DNA of 64,000 nucleotides, from positions 1 to 64,000 of the forward strand of contig CAWZYM010000331.1 in NCBI GenBank assembly GCA_963966185.1, given 5' to 3'. Source of the DNA: Rhabditoides inermis (lineage: Eukaryota; Nematoda; Chromadorea; Rhabditida; Rhabditidae). Shown piece by piece: positions 20,172 to 30,383 of the stretch (its first letter is position 1; each line of letters begins with the position of its first letter). Both the position numbers and the translations under genes were made by a program. The notes under the pieces are model-generated. The model was not told the DNA's origin. It saw nothing but the letters and a program-made list of their open reading frames with translations, and made no database searches.

Positions 20172-20973
20172 TCACTTTCCTGCTTTCTTCTTCCTGCAAA
20201 TGCAGCAAATGATGCAGATACAGCAGCAGAGGCAGAGTGCGCCGCCACCGCCCGCCCCGATGTACACCACCGTCCACAGGCCCAGTCCCAAGAGCAGATC
20301 GTCGACGGTGATGCCGCCCTCCTCCTCCGCCGTCCAGCCGACCTCCAGCTCGTCCAGCGGGGCGTTCAGATACGAGTCGTCGTCGACGACCGGGCACACC
20401 TCGTTGTACGCGGGACACACCAGCTTGCCCTTGATCGCGCCCCCGCTCGCAGCCTGTCAGAATCGAGAATCACAATCACAATCAATCATAGAAGCAATCA
20501 ATCATATAATATTATTCTGGGAGATAGTTGACCAGATTACGGTAGAAAATCGATCTACCCTCTAGTCGCATTCGATCTACCTTCTAGTCGTGAGGAGACC
20601 CAAGCGCGCGCTTTCAAACGATAATATTGATCAAAGAAGCCGGCATGCGAATCAAAGAGGCCGCGCGACACTCGACTGGCCCGCGCTGTCTGGCCTCTCT
20701 CGCTCGAAACTGAGTTTCGCCAACTGACCCCGGCTGGCAATAACAGAAACTATCCACCAGGCGGCGACTATAGATCAATCACATCAATCAATCATCAAAA
20801 GACGCACGTCATAGAAGAATTCGTGGCCATAGGTCCACGGCCCAGAATCACAGGGCGACGCACCTTTTCGACAGTGAACGTCTCGCCAGCCTTGGTGCAA
20901 ATGTGCGTCGTGCCGGCCACTGTGATCTTCAGCCTGTTGTTGCTGCAGTCCGTCTGCAATGGCGTTATGAGGC

Positions 20974-21039
<66 letters not shown>

Positions 21040-22150
21040 CCTTGTAGCATCCTCCCCGCGGCATATCAGCCGCCGCGCCCGTCAGTCCGAAAGTGTGCGC
21101 CGCGGTGCCCTTCTGCCAGCTCACAAAATCAATGCAGTGCGAGGTCGGACCGAACTCCTGAACGAATCGTGAGAGACAAGCAGTGATCAATATACCTGCA
21201 AGTATCCGTTTTTGTAGTTTGCTTCGGCGGCGGGAACAGACGCCGGATTGGCACAACTGATCAGTGCGCGATCGTGGTTCTGAACAAGTAGAATAGGTCA
21301 GAGTGGGAGGTGCGCGTACCGTGACGAAGGGACACGAGTCGCTGTGCTTGTCGCCTCCGCCGTGCCTGTCATTGGCAAAGTATCGGAACCTCTCAGACGA
21401 GTATCGGTTGCTTTGCAGATCGCATGTTCCGACGTCAGTGCGCCCCAGACCACACCTAAACAAGAGAGCTGATCGAACTTCCAGCACCGGATGCCACTCA
21501 CGTTCGCGACTTGGACATGTGATTGCAGAATGGGGTGACGGACAGGCCCTGGCCAGTCTGGCTCGTCATCCACTCCAGACAGCTCTTCTTCGCGTAGTCG
21601 CAGCCCAGGCCCTTCTGCCACGACGGCATACGAGACGCCTTGCTGAATGGGGTCACCACTGTGCGCGTACGCTTGATAAATGACCCACGTCTTATCAGCC
21701 TTGTACCATCCGGAATCCTCGAGATAGGCAAACGTGAGGCGAGTCACCTTCTTTCCAGCGATCCACCGGCTCGAGAGAATGTCCTGCCTGTGCAGACGAC
21801 TCTCAAAGTGGCCCACGTCTCGTGCTGAAGTGTAAAATATGATTATGTTATCATATCATGTAGTAATCACGATGGTTCTCGAGTTCGACGCCTTCCAGCG
21901 AGTCGCATTCGAAGTGATGGCGCACTTCTCTCTTCACACGCGGCGTCATCAGCACCGTCACCGTATTGTTCATCTCAAACACGTTGTATATGTGACAACG
22001 TCGTCAAACGGCCGCGCCCACCGCGCCGCTGTGCGTCTTCCAGTCGACGTGCGTCACTTCCTTCGTCAGCGGAGTGCGGTATTGATTCTTCATTATACCC
22101 TCTCTGGGGACATTGTCGGCTAATCTGAAACAAACAATCAGCATCGCTAT

Positions 22151-22199
<49 letters not shown>

Positions 22200-23339
22200 G
22201 CTCACCGTTGGCGATACGGATGCGTTTCGTTCTTCCAGAAGTAATCGTAGTTCTCCAAACTGCGATGGTCTTCGAAGCTGGACAGGCCCAGTATGTGCAG
22301 GAATTCGTGCATGAAAATGTCCTTGATGGGCGGCTGGAATAGAGAGAGACGTGAGGTGCACACACGCGCGTGCTCGTACCGTCGTCGGATCGAACAGCGT
22401 CTTCTTCCAGATCAGCATCGCGGCCGCGTTCGGCCGATCCCACTTCAAGTCGCGGCGACAGACGCGCGTCCTCGTCAGCTTCTCGTACTACAGCCAAGGC
22501 ACCCTCGTCTGCCATGTCCCGCTGTCCGCTCACCCCGCACTCTCTCCAGGTGGGCTGCATAGCGGCGGCGTCCGTGGCCGAGACGTACACTATCAGGTCC
22601 GTGTTCGCTACTCCGGGCGTCGTCGCCGCTTTGTCATACGCCTCCTGCGTGAACGCCGCTCCCTGAGAGTTTCGCTGATCAAGTCGATTTGACACCACTC
22701 GGTTTTCAGCTGCGCCCCCGCTCGTTTTGAGCTACCATTGATTCATCGATTACACTGTTCTCACGTTTATAGTGCACTTGTTGTTCCAGTAAAGGGGCGG
22801 GCCAGAGGTACAGGACACGCACGGCTGAAAATGAGCAATCACCGATCACTGATGCATCACTGATGAACAATACTGATGCAGGGATACTATAGGAATGCCT
22901 TAAGGATGGCTGCTAGTCATACCAGGAGATGGTCCCTCGGTATGGGGTAGTCGACACACTTGGGCTGAGCCGCGCAGCCATCTCTACACTTGAACCCGTA
23001 TGCGTCTCGTTCTTTCGCGCAATACCTGAAAAAGAGGACAATAACATTCATGATGTGACAATGATATTCCTCTCACCACGTCGATTCCACGTCGATAGAA
23101 CGTTTAACAGTATACAGTATGTATATAGCAATCGCGATTCGAGCGTGGCATTACATTAACACAGCCCGGCGCGCGTTCACTGATTTGCGTGAATTTAAAC
23201 GCACGTGACGCACACATCTCATCGTCATAGTCGATTTCTGCGAGACTGCTAATATGATCATTTAGCCAGCCAGTGATCTGATCACCGCGGGTTCGATTCA
23301 TTTCGCTAGCCACGGCCCGGATAGTTGCACAGCGCGCCC

Positions 23340-23390
<51 letters not shown>

Positions 23391-24071
23391 GCACAAGCCG
23401 CTTTGCGAGTGAATGGGCGCATGGCGATTTCAGTGAAGAAATTATCGTGTTCTAGCGCTTGCTGGTAATTCGCAGTGGAGCTGGCGCGTCGCGTGCTTGC
23501 GGCGCGGTCAGTGCGAGCGCCACTGTCCACTGTGCAACTATCCGAACCGTGCTAGCACAAGTTTTGCTAAATTGCTTGAGCCAACCGCGACGCGGAACTG
23601 ATGCGTGGCGTGCGTCTGAGTTCACCGGCCAGTGAACAAATGAGTGACATTACGGCCGCGCCGTGATTAACCTCAGTGCACGGGTCTTTACATGCCGCCT
23701 TTGAAGATTCCCCTTCGAAGACCGTGCTGTGCTGCGTAGCTCTATCATCGTTATGCTACTTTCATCTTATCAAAAGAATCATCACATCGTGTAACGTACG
23801 GGGCGAGGCGGAGCGGACCAGTGTTGCGACGAATGGTGAGGGCGCCTTGGTAGAAGTCGGCGACTTGGCGCAGGGTCTGCTTCACGCTCGCAGCTCGCGC
23901 GCCCAACAGAGAGTCGACGGTGGCATCGAAGTGCAGGTGCACGCGCAGCGGCTCCCATTTCGCGTCCTGGGGAGAGAGAGGGACGGGGTGGGATGGTGAG
24001 AGGTAGGGAGGGGGACGCACCTCGCAGTGAATTGACGGGAGGAGAAGCAGCAGAAAGAGTAGGAGATTCAT
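20172..24071 (-). CDS. Leishmanolysin-like zinc metallopeptidase (M8)
   Basis: Sixteen exons: 24071-24021, 23966-23800, 23025-22923, 22824-22765, 22674-22534, 22487-22380, 22333-22206, 22124-22022, 21973-21871, 21824-21689, 21642-21502, 21455-21320, 21279-21196, 21157-21041, 20953-20864 and 20453-20172; 649 residues. It has a signal peptide (MNLLLFLLLLLPSIHC), a Cys-rich stretch (GFKCRDGC..CVDYPIPRDHL), NTDLIVYVSA, the zinc motif HEFLH (219-223) and a third ligand candidate H327 in VGHFESR. LEDSGWYKAD, GLGCDYAKKSC and CPAYNEVC follow, typical of metazoan LMLN/invadolysin. A C-terminal hydrophobic Cys-rich segment (about 610-643) could be a membrane anchor. Intron 14 uses a GC donor. A 48-nt intron (21974-22021) with acceptor TTTGAG removes an in-frame TGA. 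The usual Met-turn methionine is not evident. Homologues act in cell migration and proteolysis. Confidence 0.9.
20975..21038. repeat. (GA)n microsatellite abutting a GC splice donor
   Basis: On the sense (minus) strand this is a CT tract starting within four bases of the donor AAG|GCACTCTC of intron 14 of the M8 gene. Confidence 0.9.
22152..22198. repeat. (CT)n microsatellite in intron 7 of the M8 gene
   Basis: A pure CT tract beside the donor of the intron between 22206 and 22124 (sense strand GA). Confidence 0.9.
23346..23387. repeat. (GA)n microsatellite in intron 2 of the M8 gene
   Basis: A pure GA tract in the 774-nt intron 23026-23799. This intron also contains a B-box-like GCGGGTTCGATTC at about 23287. 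Confidence 0.9.
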
Positions 24072-24597
24072 CGGACCGCCGAGCGCGCGCCAAGCCGACT
24101 CGAATGACGGCAGCTTGGCGGGCGGCCGTTGTTTGTTTGTTTGTTTTCGCGCGCACGCAGCAGACATGCAGATTCCAGTTGTGGCACGTGCGCTGTCTGG
24201 AAGCGTTGTGCGCGCTGGCACGCAGCTTGCAACACTACACGCCCAATCTCGGACGGAGTTTCCACCCCGACCACACAGAACTTGCTGTCCTGCCTTAAGT
24301 TGAGCAGCACCGCGACATTTATCGTTATTAACCGTTACTATCACTGCTACTGATAATGCCTATTCTTGATTTTGATTCTTGACAGAGCCTCTGTCATAGA
24401 TGAAAGAAGAATTACATATGCATACTCTTTATCACACCCATACGTACAAATCGAACACAGAACTATGAAGACACAAAGGCTGCAAATCTATAAAAACACA
24501 TATATGTACAAATAATGCAATAAAACACAAAGACAAAGCATACAAAATTATGAAAACACGTATGCACAAATAATGCCCGGATTCGATCATGACGTCA

Positions 24598-25188
24598 CTA
24601 CTGCCACCACTTGCCGAGTACCTCTCCCTGCTCTGCTCCCGTCTGGCGTCGCAGTCGGATTGCCCGGAGTCGCTCCCAGCGAGTGGAGCAGACGGGAGAA
24701 AGCGAGAGACGGCGACAGGGCAGGTCTGCGGGGAGGGATAGGAGAGAGAGAGAGAGAGAGCGCAGTGGAAGTCCTACTGGGAGATGATCAGCGAGCACCT
24801 ACCGGCAAGGACGCGCGTCACTGTCGCGCAGTCCGAGTCGAGAGTGAAGTCGGACAAGTGGAGGGTATCGAACTGAACAGGCCGGTCAGTGTGTCTGATT
24901 ACATATCAGAAGTGATCCGAAGTCAATCGAAGTCGTTTGAAGTGATTCGAAGGCAAATAGGCAAGCATATAGTTAGGCATATCGCATATCGGGAGCAGTT
25001 TGCAATTTGAAGTCGTTTGATGAGACTGTCCGCTACTCGAACAGTCGCTAGTGGGAAAGACGTCGCGGAATATGTACCTTAATGTGCGCGAGGCGTTTCG
25101 AGTGAGAGGCGAGTGCATATGCCACATCGGTGAGAGGACGGCCTAGAGAAGACGGTGAAAGAGGGAGGGAGAGCGACAGAGAAGGATG

Positions 25189-25241
<53 letters not shown>

Positions 25242-25941
25242 GGAAAAGAAAGAGGATGAATAAGGAGAGTGACGCACCCTCGCAGTGCAGATTCACGGCG
25301 TCACAGGAAGCGGCAATGATGCGGAGGATAGGGCTGGACAGACTGAACACAAAGATCACACTCTCCACTCTTCACTCTCCACTCTCCACTCTCTCACACT
25401 CTCCCCTCATTACTCTCCACTCTCTATGTATCTCTCCACTCTCTCACACTCTCCACTCTCTATCTCACCCTCTCCCCTCTCCGCCCACTCACAGTTCCAG
25501 GCTGACCGTAGTCGTGATGCGCTCCGGCCGACGACAAATGCGTGAATGTGATTGCTAGGACATAAAAGTTATCACAAGTGTTTCGAACAAAAAAATAGCT
25601 AGGCACTTCGAGGTGTTTCGGCGGCAATCAGGAGTGTTCTGGAGGCGATTCGAAAGGCAAGTCACTCCAAGCATCAGCCGCTGTGGACGGATCGTGAACG
25701 CGCGCCGTCACCTCCACCTGCTGCCCGCCCGACACTACCAGACGGTATCGAGCCAGCGACGGCCAGCCGGAGACACGCTAGAACATTACGTTTTCGAATT
25801 CACTGTACCAATCGTTTCCACCCACCTGTGCATCGGCATCCAGGTAGGTGACGTAAACCGAGAGGAGGCGAGGCGAGCGGGCGCGTTGGCGACGACGAGA
25901 TAGTGGACAGGGCGGGAGACGGAGAGAAGGGAGAGGTAGGT
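24598..25941 (-). CDS. Unidentified multi-exon gene (3' part), possibly CUB-like
   Basis: Seven exons join in phase: 25941-25826, 25777-25700, 25554-25493, 25342-25278, 25142-25078, 24872-24803 and 24725-24598 (TAG 24598-24600). Readable parts are SVYVTYLDADAQRVSGWP, RYRLVVSGGQQVEVTAR, SPILRIIAASCDAVNLHC, RPLTDVAYALASHSKRLA and HIKFDTLHLSDFTLDSDC. Alternating hydrophobic strands and sparse cysteines recall a CUB-type beta sandwich, but this is tentative. The donor of exon 2 (CGC|GTTCAC) is weak. Upstream exons probably exist at about 26039-25995 (..LLFSLVYWKHLLPLL..) and 26127-26089, but their phases could not be reconciled. The last exon is Arg-rich and could be read differently. Function is unknown. 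Confidence 0.5.
25190..25243. repeat. (GA)n microsatellite in an intron
   Basis: An imperfect GA tract between exons 4 and 5 of the gene at 24598-25941. A second tract of repeated CACTCTC units follows at 25362-25480. Confidence 0.9.
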
Positions 25942-26293
25942 CTGGAGTAGGAGATATAGATGTAATATCTTATTGGTCTCGCCTTTCTGTCCAGCAGCGG
26001 CAGCAGGTGTTTCCAGTAGACCAACGAGAAAAGGAGGTGCAAGTCTGTGAGACACGGTAGTAGTCAAGGAAGTTTATCTCACCTCGCGTTGTCGGATATG
26101 ACTCTCTCGCCACGCCATGAACTGAAAATAAAAAAAAATTTAAATGAAAAAAACAATGCACAACAAACAACAGTACGCAGGAGTGTGGGGTGATATGAGC
26201 GGGCGGGACCAGTCAGCTGTGGACCATCGAAAAGCGCGCGAAATTTTCGCGCGCAAAGTAGCTTTTGGTCCGTATAGCTGACAGACAAAAGAA

Positions 26294-27207
26294 CGTCAAA
26301 CTATTATCTAACCGTAGTTCTAAGAATCGATTGCAGGTCAAATTATTCTCCTACCGTAATTCTAAAAAGCGACAGCCCGTCTAATGATTCTCCTACCGTA
26401 ATTCTAAGGAGCGACAGCACATCAAATTATTCTTCTACAGTAACTCTAAGGAGCGACAACACATCAAATTATTCTCCTACCGTAGTTCTAAGGAGCGACA
26501 GCACATCAAAGTATTCTCCTACCGTAATTCTAAGGAGCGACAGCACATCAAATTATTCTTCTACCGTAATTCTAAGGAGCGACAGCACATCGAATTATTC
26601 TTCTACAGTAATTCTAAAGAACGACAGCTCATCAAGTTATTCTCCTACCGTAACTCTAAGGAGCGACAGCACATCAAAATATTCTCCTACCGTAATTCTA
26701 AGGAGCAACATCACATCAAATTATTCTCCTACCGTAATTCTAGGGAGCGACAGCACATTACATTATTCTCCTACCGTACTTCTAAGGAGCGACAGCACAT
26801 CCAATTATTCTCCTACCCTACCGTAATTCTAAGGAGCGACAGCACGTCAAATTATTCTCCTATCGTAACTCTAAGAAGCGACAGCTCATCAAATTGTTCT
26901 CCTACCGTAACTCTAAGGAGCGACAGCACATCAAATTATTCTCCTACCGTAATTTTAAGAAGCGACAGCACATCATATTATTCTCCTACCGTAGTTCTGA
27001 GGAGCGACATCACATCAAATTATTCTCCTACCGTAATTCTAAGGATCGACAGCACATTACATTATTCTCCTACCGTAATTCTAAGGAGCGACAGCACATT
27101 AAGTTCTTCTCCTACCGTAACTCCAAGGAGCAACAGCTTATCAAGTTATTCTCCTACCGTAATTTTTAAGAGCGACAGCATGTCAAATTATTCTCCTACC
27201 GTAATTA
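26294..27207. repeat. 42-bp satellite array, block 1
   Basis: About 21 units of a 42-bp monomer (core TTCTCCTACCGTAATTCTAA then GGAGCGACAGCACATCAAAT). The spacing between successive TTCTCC is 42, e.g. 26472 and 26514. Monomers differ by point changes. The block ends where the minus-strand LINE 3' end begins. Confidence 0.95.
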
Positions 27208-28521
27208 TAGTTATAGTTTATTAATGTGTTGAGTACTTAACATGTGCATCATAGGAAACATAACAGTGCTTACGGTAGGTTAGTAGAAAAATAGAGAAAA
27301 AAGAAGAAACATTCAAAGAGTAGACAATAAGCAAACTACAAATGTCGAATTTTAGACATGGGATGCAAATGGGGATTGTCTACTAAGTGGGATTTCACAT
27401 TTTATGGTTTTCGCAGGTTCAACAATATCAAATGGAAGTGAGTTCCAAACTCCATAAACTTTCTGAAAGAACGCGCTGCTCCGCAGAAACGAGTCATATG
27501 ATGGCAAAAGACGATATTTGTGAGATGTGCGCGACCGAGTTGGGACTAGTGTAAAAAGACCAGAATAATAAAGAGAGGTGGTTTTAGTAATAACCTTGTG
27601 AATGTACACTACGTCATTTAAAAGCGGCGTTGTTCAAGAGTTTGAAGGCCAAGAAGCTGGAGGCGTTGGGGCTTCCAGCACTCATGTTTGGGATTTCGGC
27701 GGCATTTCATCTGCGTTTTCTCAGTGAAGATCTGCAGACCCCATTCTAAAGCCCACTTTGCGACAGCGTCGATTGCTTTTTGAAACATAACTTTAGCCAA
27801 ATTATCACTCGGATCAAAAGCGAAGTATATTTTCAAATCTTCTGCGTATAGAGCACACTCGACATAATCAGGCAGGCTATCAACAATATTATTGATAAAT
27901 TGAAGAGTATGGGTCCAAGACACGACTCCTGCGGCACACCACAGTTGACGAGTCGAGGAGACGAGAGCTCATCTCCAACCATAACTTGTTGGCAACGGTC
28001 AGAAAAGAAGGCTCGAATCCACCCGAGAACGTTTCCACGAATGCCCAGCGAATGCAACTTTTCGAATAGTAGTTTATGATTGATTGTGTCGAAATCTTTT
28101 TCAAAGTCGAAATAAATACAATCAATAACAAGGCCATTGGAAATATGTTTCAGCCAGTGACTTTAACATTCAATAACCTGTGCGTTGGTAGACCTAATTT
28201 GACAAAAACCAAACTGTCTAGAAGAAATTAAGCTATTGGACTCGAGAAAAGCCGTCAGTTGCCTGACTACAATTCGCTCTAAGATTTTCGCTACATTACT
28301 TGTTAGGCTAACGGGACTATAGTTGGCTGAATTATCACGAAAAACCTTTTTATACAGTGGTTTTAAATAAGCGACTTTTCAAATATTGGGGATAGCGCAC
28401 ACTGATAGAGACATAGAAAAAAGAATCGAAAGCGGGAGACTTATTGTATCAACTGTGTTTTTCAAAAACGTTTGAGTGATTCCATCGGGACTGATATTGA
28501 TTTTTGAATCCAATTGTTGTA
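27208..28521 (-). pseudogene. Damaged LINE (non-LTR retrotransposon) copy, 3' part
   Basis: The minus strand matches the 3' half of the LINE at 57277-61975, from the 3' end (27208) to the reverse-transcriptase region. An internal deletion of ~340 bp is evident at about 27674 (the sequences around 61170 and 61508 of the fuller copy are joined), and the frames are broken. The copy is interrupted at 28521 by the Helitron-like element and continues at 35204-35476, where it is truncated at its 5' end. Confidence 0.9.
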
Positions 28522-28624
28522 TTCTCTTTTGAAAAGTACAAGCGTAAAGTACCTCTGTTTGGGTTTATCTAAATTCAACAAAAGCCCATGCATAAAACTA
28601 TTATTTCTATTCTAAACTATAAAC

Positions 28625-28700
28625 GGGGCCGGGTTGGCCAAGTGGATCGCGTCACAGCTTGCTAAGTGAACGGTCGCTGGTTCGATTCCCCTCGCGGGCA
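28625..28700 (+). repeat. tRNA-like module (Ser-like)
   Basis: A-box TTGGCCAAGTGGATCG and B-box GGTTCGATTCC are present, and the anticodon-loop position resembles GCT. Its place at the start of a duplicated-target insertion argues for a SINE head. Confidence 0.65.
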
Positions 28701-29239
28701 ATTGTTCTATCGAATTCCACTATAGTCGGAATGGATCCTATATGCCATCCGTGACATTTCACATGTTGTGCAGTTTCGTGCAACACAACATGAATACTTT
28801 CAAAGATCCAAAACGCTTTGTGAGAGGGAATCGAACCCATGGGTAGGGATGTCAAGGGGAATTTTCAAGTGTTACGGATATGTGCATACTGTATATCAAA
28901 ATGAAGTAAATTATATGTAGTTTTGAAATAGTATCATTTTAATTAGTTGTTTTCTTTCATTTCCGCGTTACGCGCATCGAAAGCGCGCGGTTTGAGGGCG
29001 CGCGCGGCACACAACTTCACAGAGAAAGGCTAAGCCACGCCCCTTTTTGACGTCATTTTCATAGGATCAAATCAATTTTTGTCAAAAATAATAGGTTATG
29101 ACACGGTCCAGCGCCAAAAGGAAGGCACTACTAGATACAACTTTTTACGGCGCGTCCAATGGTGTATTCCGTTTGGCGCGGGAAGATGCCGCATATTTGT
29201 GCCATCAAAGCTCCGCCCACTTGACATCCCTACCCATGG

Positions 29240-29297
29240 GCAGCTCGCAACGATCGCGCGCTGGTGGCGCGCTCTACCACTGCACCATTTAGGCTCA
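29240..29297 (-). repeat. tRNA-like module
   Basis: The minus strand has the A-box-like AATGGTGCAGTGGTAGAGCG. The B-box region is degenerate (TGGGTAGGGATG). Confidence 0.5.
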
Positions 29298-29405
29298 CAC
29301 TTAGAGGTCATCGATTCTCGCCGATATGTTTGCTCGTTAATTCTCATCATAGTACACTCAAGTTGCCAGTGGAGCTACATGTGCTCTCTCTTCGATCTCT
29401 TAACC

Positions 29406-29490
29406 ACTGCCTCTATGGCGCAGTGGTAAAGCGCGCCGCCAGTGCGCAATCGCTGCGTGCTGCTCATGGGTTCGATTCCTACTCATGGAC
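29406..29490 (+). repeat. tRNA-like module
   Basis: It has A-box TATGGCGCAGTGGTAAAGCG and B-box GGGTTCGATTCC. Confidence 0.65.
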
Positions 29491-30383
29491 GTGTTTTGGA
29501 TAATTGTTGACAAACATGTTGTGTTGCACAAAACTGCACAACATGTGAATTATCACGGATGGCATATAGGATCCAAACCGACTATACCTCCCGGTGGGGC
29601 GCGTGAACCCACTCTCACCCTCCGAGAGCCCTACCATCGGCGGCGGCAGTCTTTCAAGATTTTCTACCACGCCTCGCATCCGGAACTGGTCACTTCGCGA
29701 TGTTCACGCTCATCTACCATGAACAGTCAGGACTCGCGCCGCACTGTTCCAGCCAAGGAGCCCCAATACCCCACTGTAGGATTGTGTGTGCTTCCAGATA
29801 ACCCATCATGCTACCATTGTATGTACATGTCGGAATCAGGCTGATAAACAAAAACTATAAACACAAACCTGCTCTCAAACGATATGTAGAAACGTATACT
29901 TCATCGATAATTTATCAATAAGGGCTATATAATTTTTTTTCTTATTTCTTATGAAAGTATTGTGAGAACCAATAAACAGCTATACTAAGCGCGCATTTAG
30001 CTCAGCATTTTCCGATCAAAAAATTATCGCGCTCTATCTACAGATAGAGCGCGCTGGCAAAACGCAAAGAAGTGCCATAGTATTTCTCGCATACTATAGA
30101 AGTACTGACAAATATAATAAGTACTATAGTAGTTCTGAAAAGTGAATGTAAGTACTACTGAAATATATATAGATCGTTAGTACTCCCGTAGCACTAGAAA
30201 AATAAATGTAGAATTGGTCCCGTCTCGATTTCCGGCGTACTGTAGACTCGGGCGGTACAAAATAAAAATCTAAATTAAATTTGTTAATTAGGTATTATTG
30301 TTGTTTATATTTGTGTTTTCATTGATTTTCATGATTGAAAGCGTGTGCATATAATAAACTAATCTTGCAGCAGCTGTTTCACG

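Larger units (their letters stand above)
28625..29851 (+). mobile_element. tRNA-headed SINE-like insertion with 11-bp target duplication
   Basis: AAACTATAAAC occurs at 28614-28624 and again at 29852-29862, flanking 1,227 bp inserted in the left arm of copy 2. It starts with a tRNA-like head (28625-28700) and ends CTGATAAACAA. It contains further tRNA-like modules (28820-28850 minus, 29240-29297 minus, 29406-29490 plus). It has no long ORF. It may be a composite of several nested SINEs. Confidence 0.7.

Noticed and set aside
20823..20864. Frameshift at the end of M8 exon 15 (an alternative frame reads ..GPWTYGHEFFYD)
   Set aside because: Ending the exon at GAAAAG|GTGCGT and joining to 20453 keeps phase 0 and matches the leishmanolysin C-terminal pattern; no indel is needed.
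22022..22124. Selenocysteine or read-through at an in-frame TGA in the M8 gene
   Set aside because: A 48-nt intron with consistent phase removes it, and short introns are common here.
26294..27207. Regular repeats resembling a CRISPR array
   Set aside because: Monomers are contiguous 42-bp units without unique spacers, in a eukaryotic context.
28625..28700. A genuine tRNA gene (also 6671, 29406, 34330, 57482)
   Set aside because: A and B boxes are good, but acceptor stems do not pair, and the modules sit at the heads or inside of repeated insertions.
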